Origin: Lucinisca nassula
Taxonomy: Eukaryota > Mollusca > Bivalvia > Lucinida > Lucinidae
Assembly: GCA_963580285.1 (NCBI GenBank)
Contig: OY757019.1
Location: 65,926,587 to 65,990,586, forward strand
Length of the DNA stretch: 64,000 bases
Direction of reading: 5' to 3'
Below the pieces are notes generated by a model. The model worked only from the letters and a program-made list of their open reading frames with translations. It was not told the origin of the DNA and ran no database searches. A program made the position numbers and the translations under genes. Positions 51,086 to 63,639 of the stretch are shown here, in pieces (within the stretch, counting starts at the first letter, position 1; the number at the start of each line of letters is the position of its first letter).

Positions 51086-52853
51086 AGCACAGCCCAGAAT
51101 TTCCTTCTTACGCTTCGCTCTGACGTCTTAGGGATGCTATAAACAACCAGTACTTGGATTTTGTTCAAGGTCAGATGGTCAGTGATAGTCTCGCGGACAA
51201 TAGCAAGCAAAAGATTCTCTGCTTTAAAACTTAGACTGTGGGTACCCGTTGATACTCTTCATTATAAGAAAAGTGTTCAGTCAATTTTTTGTCTGAAAAA
51301 AAAAATATGGTAGCATTTCCGTCAAGTTATTTACATGTACGTGTCATTTGTTAATGTATTCAATTTTTTCCCTTCTATATACGCGTATATTGATTAATCT
51401 TTCTGAATTTAGAGTGCAAAACAATCTGTGCTAAAAATATTACATGTGTAGATCCATCGATGGCTTCTTATCAGCATCTACAATGTTTGTCGCTGTTTAT
51501 CCGCTCCCCAATCTCTTCGCTCAGTCCAAGCACTGCATCCCAGCCCCTCCCAGCCCCTTCAGCGATATGCTCAAACAAAAGAGTTAATTTTACCTGTTGA
51601 TGCAGGCCCGCACACAGTTGGGAAACGGAGCCCCTCCACACTTTTGGAAATTATCTCAGATTCATGCAGTTTTTCACCCGAAATTCGCACCCTCAACCCG
51701 CCCCTTTTCAGAGTCTGCGTACGGGCCTGAATCATGTTCAAAACTGTTGCTACATACATGTGGCGAACAGTGACCGACCCTGATCAGAAGGAATGTAGTG
51801 TCTATCCGATCTGGGTTTACGCTGTATGCCTAATAGCGTTACCACCTATAAAGACTGGGCTGCTAATTTTTTGCTCTTAAACAATTCATGGTTCTATACA
51901 GAAGTGCGAAAAGTCTATTTTTACTCGACTTAGCATACATTTGTGTAACAGTTTTCCGAAGACGTCACGTGACAGCGTGTATTGTTTTTCTTTCATTACG
52001 TGAGCAACCTGGCATTCTTATACTATTTCGTTTATCCCTCAAATGCCACTATTTAAGCAAACGGTGTAGCCCTTGTGCAACCTGCTGAGCAGAAGCCACA
52101 TTTCGCGGCGTCTGATCTGTGTATTCAGTGTTCACACGATTCCTGTCAAGACTCTATTGATAGCTCAGACTGCTCTGACCTATATGTTGCATCGATAAAA
52201 ATAGCTCAACGTTTCAAGTTCTATTAATATTGGTTTTCCCAAATCAGTGATGGTCACGTGGACAAATGCAGGAATTCCGTTTTGTAATTTAGTAAATTAG
52301 GGTCGATCGTTTTTATGGTCGATCGTAAACGATCGACCCCAAAATCTGATTGTTCATATCCTTTCCACTACCATAGCGTATTAATGTGTAATTGCTGCCA
52401 AAAACTTCTTGAAATACCCTCATTCTTTCGCATATTCAACCAGACTTTTGACAAGGGTGTTTTTAATAGGGTATTCCCACAACTGTTCACAGCATGCATA
52501 TGAACCCTCTAAGAGATACTGGAACAGGGCCGGAGGCTTCTAAACCTGGCAAAAAAGTCGAAAAAATAGCCTCTGAAATTGCCATGCTGCTCCATGTTGT
52601 ATGAGACGGTGTGCTGTCTGTACGAAAATAAAGACATGTCAAAAAAGAGAAAAGTACATAAGGGAAAAAGATAGAAAAAGAGAGGAAAATTAGGTAGAGA
52701 AAAAATGCAAAAAAAAAAAAAAAAAAAAACAAGGGAAAGAAGTCCGTGCATAGCGTGACCCCTGCGCCGTGTAGCGTGCAAAAAAAAGACAATACATGTT
52801 CTTTTTTAATGGAACAATATAGCCGATAAATCGCAAGTACGTTACCTAAAATA

Positions 52854-54197
52854 CGAGGACTGTTCAAATATGAATGCAAGTAGAACGTTTTCTCATGCAC
52901 TAATGCGAAAATCACTTGGAAATAAATATCACAGCGTAGAAAAACATTTTACCTATACATTGATACCAAAATTGTTAAAATCCGTCCACTTTAGCCATGT
53001 ATATCGTTCGATAAACACTGTCTTCTCTTGTATACTAATACAAAACATGGTTGGAAGAAGGTCAGAGTACGCCGTTGAAATACGGTCCTATATTAAGAAT
53101 CGTTGCATTCTTGGTATACGGTGCAAATACATTTTTGATGAAATATGTTCGGTTTATGGGCATAATGAAATGTCTTTTCCGACAGTTTTTCGTTGGTGTA
53201 AGAAATTTAGCTTTGGGCTAGGCTCAACAGAAGATGCACCACATGATCGTCGGCCGAAAAGAGCAACATCTTCCAAGATGGTTGCTAGAGTGAAAGAAAT
53301 AGTTGCTACCGATGCACGATACACCACTAGGCAAATAGCTAGTATGTTTGGCATCTCATTAGGAGCAGCTCATACAATTCTGAAACGGGATTTGAAAATG
53401 AGAAAGATCTGTGCTAGATGGATTCCCCATCTGTTGACAGATGAGCAGAAAAAGACACGCGTTCAATGCGCCAAGAAGTTGCTTAAAAAGTTTCCAAATT
53501 ACAATGCACGTTCTTTCGCTAATGTCGTCACAGCTGACGAGACATGAGTTCACTTTTTTGAGCCAAAACGAAAGATTCAGAACAAAATATGGGCAACAAA
53601 GTATTGCAAAAGACCATGCATTGCAAAGCGGACCATGAGCGTCAAGAAGGTAATGTATGCCATATTCTTTTTAAATCAGGGCCCTACTATTCAGGTTGCT
53701 GTGCCTAAAGGCAAATCTGTAAATGCGAAGTTTTACAAGAATAAAGTTCTTCGAAAATTGAAGAAATATTTCAAAGAACGAAGACCCGCAACTGGTTTGG
53801 CCAATGTCAGATTGCTACATGACAATGCGTCATCGCACAAGGCTTTCATTGTGCAAGACTATCTGAAGCAGGAAAAGGTTGTTGAACTCCCTCACCCCCC
53901 GTATTCCCCTGACCTTGCCCCGTGTGACTTTTTTTTTTTGTTCCCGCGGCTGAAAAAAATACCTTTCTGGTCGAAAATTTGTACAGCGCAAACAACTCGG
54001 TTCTGCAATATTTCAGTGCCTTCATAGTATACCTCGAAAAGACTACCAAAATGCATTCAATGATTGGATCAGAATACTGAAAGATTGTATATCTGTTAAA
54101 GGGGAATACTTTGAGGGGACAAAATAAATTTTTCATCGAAATCTATCACGGAATCATTTTCATGGGCTTAGTTGCATTCATATTTGAACAGTCCTCG
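52854..54197 (+). mobile_element. Mariner transposon, 1344 bp, complete with TA duplication
   Basis: ~26-bp TIRs CGAGGACTGTTCAAATATGA... at 52854 and its reverse complement ending 54197. TA dinucleotides flank both sides (52852-52853, 54198-54199). The transposase is broken, so the copy is not autonomous. Confidence 0.93.
53047..54127 (+). pseudogene. Mariner transposase (DD34D), broken
   Basis: N-terminal paired helix-turn-helix (about codons 1-110), then catalytic D in TADET, D in LLHDNASSHKA and D in APCDFF with 34 residues between the last two, the mariner spacing. Two lesions: an in-frame TGA right after DET (53545-53547), where family members have Trp, and a frameshift in the A-run near 53955. 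The C-terminal part is readable in another frame to a TAA at 54127. Confidence 0.9.
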
Positions 54198-54379
54198 TAT
54201 ATTTTAGGGGTGAACAAACATGCTTCAAACCTCGCTGTTCTATCAGAAACAGGCCGATACCCCATGTATTTTTCCATTATTATTTCAATTGTTAAATATT
54301 TGACATCAAGGACAGTTTACTTAGAGCTAAGGAGTTGCATTGCAGAGGTATTCAAACGTGGTATTCAGCAGCAGTATTA

Positions 54380-54540
54380 GACGCCTCCGTGGTGTAGTGG
54401 TTACGCTACTTGCCTTGTAAACCAGGGATCGCAGGATCGATCCCGGGCTTCTCCAGACTTTCGGATGAGTCTTTAAACCGAGGTCCCATCTCCGTATGAC
54501 CTTAGCTGTTGGTGGGACGTAAAACTCAAACACTCACTCA
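54380..54540 (+). mobile_element. SINE C
   Basis: Full copy, 'cctccgtggtgtagtggtta' to 'actcaaacactcactca'. A short direct repeat 'cagcagtat' lies on both sides (54369-54377 and 54540-54548), a likely target duplication. Confidence 0.92.
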
Positions 54541-54619
54541 GCAGCAGTATATTAAACCTTAATATATGTTCATGTAGAAACTTTAGTGAAACTTAGTTAG
54601 CCAATGTTATAAAAGCGAA

Positions 54620-54719
54620 TTTAGTTATAAAAGCGAATTTAATAAAAGCGTTCAGATCTTTTTGACAAAGTGAAAAACTCAGTAAATTACGAGAGGGGAA
54701 GCTTGACACATATTTTAAT
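54620..54719 (+). pseudogene. LINE C-terminal fragment, 5' side of a split
   Basis: A short reading frame, KLREGKLDTYF, runs into the foldback insertion and resumes in the same frame after 57182. See the partner fragment. Confidence 0.6.
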
Positions 54720-55399
54720 CACGGGCAGTAAACATTCAAATTGACCTCCGCCGATGGTCAATTGAAAACAATTTGACTTATATCCGGAGGTCAAATTGAA
54801 CGTTTCCTGTTATTGGTATTCGTGGGTTGCAGGAAGGTCGCAGGTAAGATTATTCTTGATCTAAAGCATATCTTAAAAATCGGAGAATGTTATTCTATCA
54901 GTTTTTTTTTTTTTTCATTTTTGCACCTGCATGTTCATACCAAGTGTTATTGAAAGGTTTTCAGTCGTTTCGTCGCAATCATTTTTGTCCCGAACGCTCA
55001 GTGGTGAAATCGAAAGTAGAAAGTCAGCAAACACAGGTGAATTTGCTCTGATTGTCCAATGACAAGCTTCCAGTGAGCAATTATTGTTGCAGTCAGTTAC
55101 GGCGATACCATATCTGCCCCAAGACGTACTTTTAAAAATCTACATGTTTCCCTAGAATGTTCAGTCGATTTTTGCATCGGAGGTCAATTTGAACATGATG
55201 TGGTCAATTTGACTAATGGAGATTATAATGGAAAATGCTTTTTGAATGGAAATCATGCAGTATGATTCTTTTTTTTTTTTTGTCGTTTTGGTGTTATGTT
55301 TAGTATAAAGTCATTGGATCCGTTTTCTGGAAAGAGTGACAGCCAAATTAGGCTGCCAGTGTACTCAAACTTCACATTCTCTGTACAAATAGCCTTTTC

Positions 55400-55770
55400 G
55401 GAAACAGTTGATCAGAAGCACACCAGGCGCACATTATCGCGTGCTAATCTTAATCTTTTTGAACTTTCTTCAGAGATTCGTCACTATGGTGAAACATGGG
55501 TCCATAATTTTATTCCAGAGGCCAAACAACAATCGAAACAATGGAAACACCCTAGCGCACCCCGCCGAAGAAGGCAAAGACTGTCCCATCAGCTGGGAAG
55601 GTTATGGTCTCGGTTATAGGGATGCAGATGGTATTCTGCTGATAGGTTATCTCTAAAAGGGACAAACAATCAATGGCACAAGCTATGCTTCACTTCTGAC
55701 GCAGTTAGGGAAATTATTAAACTTAAGCGCCGCGGAAAGCTCACTTAAGGTGTGTTGTTCCATTAGGACA
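55400..55770 (+). pseudogene. Mariner transposase fragment, left arm
   Basis: Frames shift but give FLQRFVTM, ETWVHNFIPEAKQQSKQWKH, then DADGI and KRRGK-type stretches typical of the mariner catalytic core after its first Asp. Both termini of the gene are missing. Not the same lineage as the 52854 mariner by eye (ETWVH..PEAKQQ versus ETxVHFFEPKRK). Confidence 0.85.
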
Positions 55771-56167
55771 CTGCTTCTGGAGTCATAGAATAGAGTCATG
55801 CAATGGAAAGATTAAGTGGAGGCTGGGGTCAAATTTTGGAGCCGTCGCAGTACATGTACATGTATAAACCGATCCTATGCTATAGGCGTAGCCTAACATT
55901 TTCACCAAAATTTGACTCTACACTCCATTCCGATATCTTTTTCTAAGATTCGGCTCCAAGACTCCAATGCATAAAAATATAGTTACAGTGCCTCTGTCTA
56001 TTTTTTGTGGCCGAGTCAAAGAATGAATTGCTGTAGTATGTTGGCGTCTGGCGTCAGATAGAACATTGTTTGTATAACCGGATATATCCTGACCTTGATC
56101 TAAATTTTTCACGAAACGTTCGCTTCAAACTCCACTCTGTAGAATTCATATGGCAGATTGTGAACAG

Positions 56168-56545
56168 GAGCACTGTCCTAATGGAACAACACACCTTTAA
56201 TGAGCATTCCGCGGCGCTTAAGATTAATATTTTCCCGTAACTGCGTCAGAAGTGTAGTATAATATGTGCCATTGATTTTTTGGAGATAATCTATCAGCAC
56301 AATACCATCTGCATCCCTGAAAACCGAGGCCAGAAGCTTCCCAGCTGATGGGACAGTCTTTGCCTCCTTTGGCGGGGTGAGCCAGGGTGCTTCTGTTGTT
56401 TCGATTGTTGTTTGGCCTCTGGAGTAAAATGATGGACCCATGTTTCACCCATAGCGACGAATCTCTGAAGAAAGTTAAAAGAGATTAAGATTAACACGCG
56501 ATAATGTGTGCTTCTGATCAACTGTTTCCGAAGAGGCTATTTGTA
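56168..56545 (-). pseudogene. Mariner transposase fragment, right arm
   Basis: Inverted partner of the left-arm fragment: FLQRFVAMGETWVHHFTPEA, then DADGIVLIDYLQ and LKRRG. Slightly better preserved than the left copy. Confidence 0.85.
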
Positions 56546-57182
56546 AAGAGAATGTGAAGTTTGAGTACACTGGCGGTCACTCTTTCCAGAAAACGGACCC
56601 AATGACTTTATACTAAACATAACCCCAAAACGACATAAAGAACCTAATTTCATGATTTTCATTTAAAAATCATTTTCCATTATAATATTCATTAGTAAAA
56701 TTGACCACCTCATTTTCAAATTGACCTCCGATGCAAAAATGGCCTGAACATTGTAGGGCAAAGCGAGTAGATTTATAAAAGTATGTCTTGGAAGCAGAAA
56801 TGGTATCGCCGTATCTGACTGCAACAATTATTGCTCACTGGAAGCTTGTCATTGGACAATCAGAGCAAATTCACCTGTGTTTGCTGACTTTCTACTTTCG
56901 ATTTCACCACTGAGCGTGCGGGACAAAAATGATTGCGACGAAACGACTGAAAACCTTTCAGTAACACGTCGTATGAACACACAGCTGCAAAAAAACTGAT
57001 AGAATAACATTCTCCGATTTTTAAGATATGCTTTAGATCAAGAATAATCTTACCTGCGACCGTCCTGCAATCAAAGAATACAAATAACAGGAAACGTTCA
57101 AATTGACCTCCGGATATATGTCAAATTGTTTTCAATTGACCACCGGCGGAGGTCAATTTGAATGTTTACTGCCCGTGTTAAT

Positions 57183-57579
57183 GTTAAGTATGAATTTGGC
57201 AGAGAAATGTATTTAGAATTGGGAACATTTCAGTTAAGGAAAGCAATTTGTAAATTACGAATTAGTGCACACACCCTTTTAATTGAAACCGGTAGATATT
57301 CAAAAGGGGAAACAAATACCAAGAGAAGAACGAATTTGTAAATATTGTAATATGAATGCTATCGAGAATGAGTTTCATTTCTTAACCAAATGTCCTTTGT
57401 ACAACAGAGAAAGGGATGATTTATACAATATGATAATTAATGTGAATAATAATTTTGTTTTCTTAGATGATTTTGAAAAGGCTAATTGGTTATTTTTGCA
57501 AGAAAATTTATATATACTCGAAGCATTAGGGATTTATATTACTAGTAGCTTTGAAAGAAAGAATAATAATATAAGGTGA
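57183..57579 (+). pseudogene. LINE C-terminal fragment, 3' side of a split
   Basis: Gives KYEFGREMYLELGTFQLRKA, then CKLRISAHTLLIETGRY and, after a 1-base shift in the run near 57306-57310, ERICKYCNMNAIENEFHFLT with KCPLYNRERDDL. This Cys-Cys-His-Cys module typifies LINE C-termini. It ends at 57579 (TGA). Sequence to 58080 is gene-free. Confidence 0.78.
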
Positions 57580-58079
57580 TTCTATAGTTCTCTATCAGGC
57601 CGCTTGTGTTCTTCATAATCATCATTTATATGTTCATGACTGTATTTAAGGTACATTTATGTTTTTGTGTTGTTTTTGGTGTTTTTGTGGGTGTCCGTAT
57701 TTTCGCTTATCAATCGCATGTAGTTTTTATGTACCCGCGAGGGTCCATAACTTTTCACAGACCGAACAGTACATTTTGTCTCCTATTGAAAATGGGCTAG
57801 ACATGGCTAAATGACCCAAAAGATCGGGTTCTAGGCCGAAATGTTCTTCCCTACCCCCATTTCAGTCATGATTTCAAAAATGCCCGCAGTCCTAAGGATA
57901 TATTTTGCTTATTTCTAGTCCAAACATAGATTGTTGGTGCTCATTATGGTGGGTCTAACAAGAACGCACATTACTTGTTTTCAGAAGAAATTGTTCATAG
58001 CTTCTAAAGTCTTCACTTCGTTTTATTCATGTAACACTGTTTATTACAATACTTTTGAATACAGTTTGTTTGGTTTAGT

Positions 58080-58325
58080 TTGATTTGAGGTTTAACGTCA
58101 CCGTCAACACTAAAGGTCATTTTGGAGACGTTGCTTCCAATTTTGTGGGACTTTTACCCGACATTGAGATGAAATGACATGGACGGTCCGACTCGCACCG
58201 CTTTGCCTGGGCAGGCTTAGATCATCTAAGTGGTTTACCAGTACATGTGTACGGCCGGTTTCAGCCCTGTGTGGAAGCATCATGCAGCCCATGTATTTCT
58301 TTAAGCCCCGATAGGCGGGGGCCGT
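58080..58325 (-). mobile_element. SINE family A, internally deleted
   Basis: 'gaggtttaacgtcaccgtca' to 'taagccccgataggcggggg'; the 'attgggcgacag' segment is missing. A headless SINE H tail follows at 58365-58490 and a family F piece at 58540-58700. 58700-59320 shows no gene. Confidence 0.85.
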
Positions 58326-59324
58326 TGAATACAGTTTAACATAAACGTGTCTATTGTCAAAACTGCTTGTGAAGGGCAGTTTCCAGTTTCTGTCGAAAGA
58401 ATGCGCATTGTACTATCTTCCATAGAAAACTGACAGGTTCAATGTGACTTAAACAATGTTGACTGGGCCGTAAAATCCGAACTAAACTGCCTTAACCATT
58501 ATGATGCCGAGAAAACCTACATCTGAAAAAAGTTGTCTGCTTATGTCGCCTGCTGAATCTTCTTACAAACTTTTGAAAAGTATTTTTGCATACAGGCAAG
58601 CAGTGTGGATCAGACTGATCTGGGTCGACACAGTTTGAAACAAAATGCCTTTTAAAGCAACCGGCAAACGACAAAACAAACGACAATTGTCGTGTTCGGC
58701 ATTTTATGGGTTAAATTAATATAAAATCTGCATGAAATATGAGTCTAAAAATGTGTAATGTACACCAGCAATGCCAGATTCTTTATCCTGCTGTTTGGAA
58801 GGCAATAATGGCCAATTAGGCCTAAATAAAGGTTCCTTTTAAAAGGAAGGCTTGCCCCAGTTTGTAAAGTTGAAAACCCGCCATTTTTGCTCGCCTTTCG
58901 AAAGTACGAACTCGTAAGGGGGAACTATTGCCATACCCCCGGCGTCGGCGTAAGCGTCGGCGTCCTTATTTGGTTAAAGTTTACCTGCAAGCAATCATTT
59001 GTGCTGTTTTACAAATTTATTTTCAAGTGAAGTTTTCAATTGGTAAAAAAAAAGTTTTACATATTCTTTTTTAACTCAATTTCCCAGGTCTTGGGGCTTA
59101 AATTTGTCTTTTTGAGAAGTTCCTCTGTATTACCTCCCTTACTCTTGAAAATCAAATGTCCTCTGTGTGCCAACAGAGTCATCAGACCCTGCATCACGAA
59201 AGCAAGTCTTTGAAATGAAAACCTCTGTATATTCCGATTATATGGAGAAAAACTGAGGCGTAATAAAAGCTATTTTTTTCTAACTTCTGCTCTGAAATAT
59301 AAGGCTGGGGTACTCGTTATGAAA

Positions 59325-59770
59325 CAGACTTTCGGATGAGTCCCGAGTCTCCGTATGACCTTAGCTGTTGGTGGGCTGTAAAACTCGAACACTCACTCAC
59401 TCACTCGTTATGGAAGCATTGTAATATCGGTTTCGCATATCCATAACTATTTCTTTACTACACTTTACTACTACTTTGCACGGCCCCCGCCGTGAGGGGC
59501 TTGAAGAACTATATGGGCTGCATGATGCTTCCACGCAGAGCTGAATCCGGCGCACACACTAGTACTGGTAAACCGCTTAGTGGGTCTAAGCCTGTCCAGG
59601 AACCGCGGTGCGAGGCGGCCATGCTAATAAACCCTATTTGTTTCATTGGACGACAGAGCTTGAGATGTCATTTCATCTCAATGTCGGGTAAAAGTCCCAC
59701 AAAATTGGAAGGTACGTCCCCAAAATGACCTTTACAGTGTTGACGGGGACGTTAAACCTGAGATCAAACA
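59325..59770 (+). mobile_element. Headless SINE C followed by SINE A
   Basis: 59325-59405 is the SINE C tail only ('agactttcggatgagtcccg' to 'actcgaacactcactcac'). 59478-59770 is SINE A with small deletions. 59771-60190 is gene-free. Confidence 0.8.
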
Positions 59771-60189
59771 AAACTACTACATTGCACTATATCTACTCCG
59801 ACAAACGTCGGATTCCAAACCTTATGCTCCCCATTACGAACCAACACTTAACTAATAATATTAAATAGACTGCACGGTAACGGATTTTTTGTTAATTTTG
59901 ATGGTTAAGACAGAATCTAGAGGGTTGCACTTTTAAAGTTTTTAACCATTAAACAAGTTCAAGACGACTTCCCATTCTCATTCAATACATGATTTATCAT
60001 ATTCACACTGTCATGTTCTATACAGGACACAACAGAATATAACATTTCTTTATTGTTTCTATTTTCCCCGCGTCCATCATGACGTTCAATACAATGGTTA
60101 GTGTAAAAGAGATTTTGCTGCAAACTAGCGAAATTATTCCATTTAACTCACAACAGCTTTGAAGTCTCATCAGGTGACAATACAAAATT

Positions 60190-60473
60190 GCATCAGATGA
60201 CTGTACCAAATAGAAGTGAAGGCAATGACCAGGAACCGATACAATTACCCAACAGCTCCCAACAGTGACAGCAGAGGGAAAGAAACACAGACAACTAAAC
60301 CCTAATGGAAACATCAATAGCGGAAAGCCAAAAGGACAGTTATTTCCCTACAAAATGGCCAACCGGCTATCCAAAACAAAATGATTTAAGCGAAACACAC
60401 ACTCGAAGACACACCATAACAAAAATGAACGCGACAGAAGAACCGCCTTGGAACGGTCAGTGAAACAAATTCC

Positions 60474-60517
<44 letters not shown>

Positions 60518-60739
60518 GGGGGGGGGGGGCTTATTTAGACAAATAACTTGTTTGAAATTAAATCGGAATGACGTCTATATAATTTTGAAAAGGCTTTGCA
60601 TAGTTTATGATACCAATGACCCGGATTAAGAAGTTCGGCAGTTAACAATTTATTACGAGTTTTGAAGTCAGTTAACAAACAACCGAGCTTGAAATCATTC
60701 TTATGATTCGTGGCCACATAAAATCGATTAAAGCCCCCC

Positions 60740-60770
<31 letters not shown>

Positions 60771-61045
60771 ACACACCTCAAAGTGGAATTCGTTTCACTG
60801 CCCAATCCAAGGCGGTTCTTCTGTCGCGATTTATTTTGTTATGATTTGTCTTTGAGTGTTTGTATCGCTTATATTATTTTGTTTGGGATAACCAGTTGGC
60901 CATTAAGTGGGAAAGTAACTGTCCTTTTGGCTTTCCGCTGTTGATGTTTCCATTAGGGTCTGTTGTTTCATGTTTGTGTTTCTTTCCCTTTGGTATCTCT
61001 GATGGGAGCTGTGGTTCCTGATCATGGCCTTCATCATATATTAGT
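60190..61045. repeat. Inverted pair of family D repeats with G-run/(GT)n arms
   Basis: Reverse D copy (60190-60470), then (GT)n and a G-run, a ~200-bp centre, a C-run and (AC)n, then a forward D copy (60785-61045). The simple repeats are themselves inverted, so the palindrome extends through them. Confidence 0.85.
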
Positions 61046-61477
61046 CAATGATTTCAGATTGGTTTTCATCGGAAAGGGACATCATAAAAAACAAAACCAA
61101 AAAACAAACAAGAACAGATCAGCCACAAGTGGTGCGCAATTCGCACCCATCGGAATACCCACAATTTGTCTAAATAAATCTGAAACATGCTTCTGCAAGT
61201 GACAATTCAAAATTGCTTTTGCACAAGAGGAAGGATTGTGATACTTATATCGTATTTGGGGATTGCATCTTGGAAATCGTTGATAAAGACATCAACTGCA
61301 AACACTAACAGACATTTTTATCGGTATTAAACACATCCACGCATGCTAATGATATGATACTGGCAGGTATTTGCAGTCAGAAACGTTTCAAGTTGTGCAT
61401 GTCACAATGATCAAGCCATTCCCATTGCTCTTAAACATTTACACACCGTATGCCTATGTGCCTGGCATGTTCCTAAT

Positions 61478-61810
61478 ATACTCGGTCAAAAAAGTTCCTA
61501 TACCTGAAATTGCTTCTATTACCATAGGTACTACAAATGAAAAATACATAAAATGTGTTTCGTTTTGGTTAGAGGACTCATTTCTCCATGCGAAAGCCCA
61601 AACTGTTTTTGTTTATGTAAACTCGCCAGCCTGGGCTATTGTTTTAAACACCCAATGGGTCACTGTGACAATTTCGCAGAACAAATCATTACGAACGCCA
61701 AGATTAAACGCCATTAAAAATTACACTTAGCACAAGATTTCGTAAATCTGATACATGTAACCTTTCATGAGATACCCTGTGTGTCTATTCACAAAAGATT
61801 TGGAACTTAA
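61478..61810 (+). repeat. Family E repeat, second copy
   Basis: Matches 23325-23650 in order. Here the shared frame is longer (part of a 119-codon ORF at 61371-61730). 61811-62255 shows nothing recognisable. Confidence 0.7.
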
Positions 61811-62255
61811 GCGCCATTTACTAAGAGAAACAGACGATCACGTATATATTTTTTTTCTGATATTCAGAAAAGGATTTTAGAAAATAATTCACAAATTTTC
61901 GAATTAGTGCCGAAAGGCTGAAATAGAATCTGGTCGTTACAAGAATGTTCCTGCTAATTCTAGATGGTGCAAAACAGACAGAAGATGAAATATATATCGA
62001 TTACCAACTTCATTCAAGACACCAGCGATTTCATCTCTACACTTATTGAAATCAATTTTTGAAGGAAATCGATGTTTTGGTCCTTTTGAAATTATATTTC
62101 GTATCCTAGAATCAGGAATCATTTTTTTTTAATTGCCAGTTATAATATGACCAGCAGCAGGATAGCAATGCACTCAATTTTTACAATCACAGGTATCAGG
62201 AGTGCTAGTATCAATATCAAGATCAGAAACAAGTATATTGAAATTAAACAAAAGG

Positions 62256-63610
62256 GCCCAAAGAGCCCTGAATCGCTCACCTGAGTATCAGTGTTTCTAG
62301 TGCATTCTCGGCCCAAGGGCTATAATTTGAATAAACTTGGTAGGGGTCCACTAGATAAGGCTTCAGACCAAATATCGAAGACCTGGGCCTTCTGGTTTCA
62401 GAAAAGAAGATTTTTAAAGGATTTCCCTATATAAGCCTATGTAAAACCAGCGGGCCCTGTCGCGTGGGCATTTTGGCGCCAGGGCTATAATTTTACCAAT
62501 CTCAGCAGAGGTTCACTAGTTGAAGCTTCACACCAGAACCTTCTGGTTACGGACAAGAAGATTTTTAAAGATTTTTTCCTATATATGCCTATGCAAAACT
62601 AGTGGGTCCCAGCGCAGGGACATTTTTGGCCCAAAGGCTATAATTTGAACAATCTTGGTAGAGGTCCATTAGATGAAGCTTCATACCAAATATCAAAGAC
62701 CTGGGCCTGGCGGTTTCAGAGAAGATTTTCTAAAGATTTTCCCTATATAAGCCTATGTAGAACCAAAGGGCCCCGGGGCGAGGGCATTTTTGGCCCCAGC
62801 ACTATAATTTGACCAATCTTGGTAGGGGTCCACTAGATGAAGCTTCATACCAAATAGCAAAGACCTGGGCCTTGCGGTTTCAGAGAAGAAGATTTTTAAA
62901 GATTTCCCATATATAAGCCCATGTAAAACCAAAGGGCCCCGGGGCGGGGCAATTTTGGCCCCAGCACTAGAATTTGAACAATCTTGGTAGAGGGTCTACT
63001 AGATGAAGCTTCATACCAAATATCAAAGATCTGGGCTCTGCGTGTTTCAGAGAAGAAGGTTTTTAAAGATTTTCCCTATATAAGCCCATGTAAAACCATA
63101 GGGCCCCGGGGCGGGGGCATTTTTGGCCCAAGCACTATAATTTGAACAATCTTGGTAGGGGTCCACTAGCTGATGCTTCATACCAAATTGCAAAGACAGA
63201 TGCCTTGCGGTTTCAAAGAAGAAATTTTTTAAAGATTTCCACTGTTTAAGCCCATGTAAAACCAAAGGGCTCCGAAGCGGGGTCATTTTTGGCCCCAGCA
63301 CTATATTTTGAACAATCTTGGTAGGGGTCCACTAGATAACTCTTCATACCAAATATCAAAGATCTGGGCCTTGCGGTTTCAGAGAAGAAGATATTTAAAG
63401 ATTTCCCATATATAAGCCCATGTAAAACCAAAGGGCCCTGGAGCGGGGTCATTTTTTGGCCCCAGCACTATAATTTGAACAATCTTTGTAGGGGTCCACT
63501 CGATGAAGCTTCATACCAAATATCAAAGATCTGGGCCTTGCGGTTTCAGAGAAGAAGATTTTCAAAGATTTTCCCCATATAAGCACATTTAAAACCAAAG
63601 GAAAAAATTT
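62256..63610. repeat. Tandem array, ~164-bp unit, eight copies
   Basis: Landmark 'caatcttggtaggggtccac' recurs near 62336, 62500, 62651, 62815, 62980, 63149, 63316 and 63480. Units also carry 'aaagggccccggggcg' and 'aagcttcataccaaatatca'. Divergence is moderate. Open frames on - through it are repeat artefacts. Confidence 0.9.
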
Positions 63611-63639
63611 CAAAGACCTGGGCCTTGTGGTTTTAGAGA

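Larger units (their letters stand above)
54720..57177. mobile_element. 2.46-kb foldback element with mariner fragments in both arms
   Basis: Left arm 54720-55780, right arm 56163-57177, loop of about 380 bp. Ends are CACGGGCAGTAAACATTC and its reverse complement, flanked by TTAAT (54715-54719, 57178-57182). Within the ends are further short inverted repeats ('caaattgacctcc', 'ggaggtcaatttg'). Each arm carries one mariner-like transposase fragment, pointing toward the loop. No intact ORF. Confidence 0.9.

Noticed and set aside
52487..52915. 142-codon - strand ORF left of the mariner
   Set aside because: Dominated by a poly-A/T tract that gives poly-Phe; no domain.
62256..63610. CRISPR-like or coding repeat array
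   Set aside because: Units are ~164-bp contiguous tandem repeats with no spacers; the - strand ORFs simply follow the repeat.
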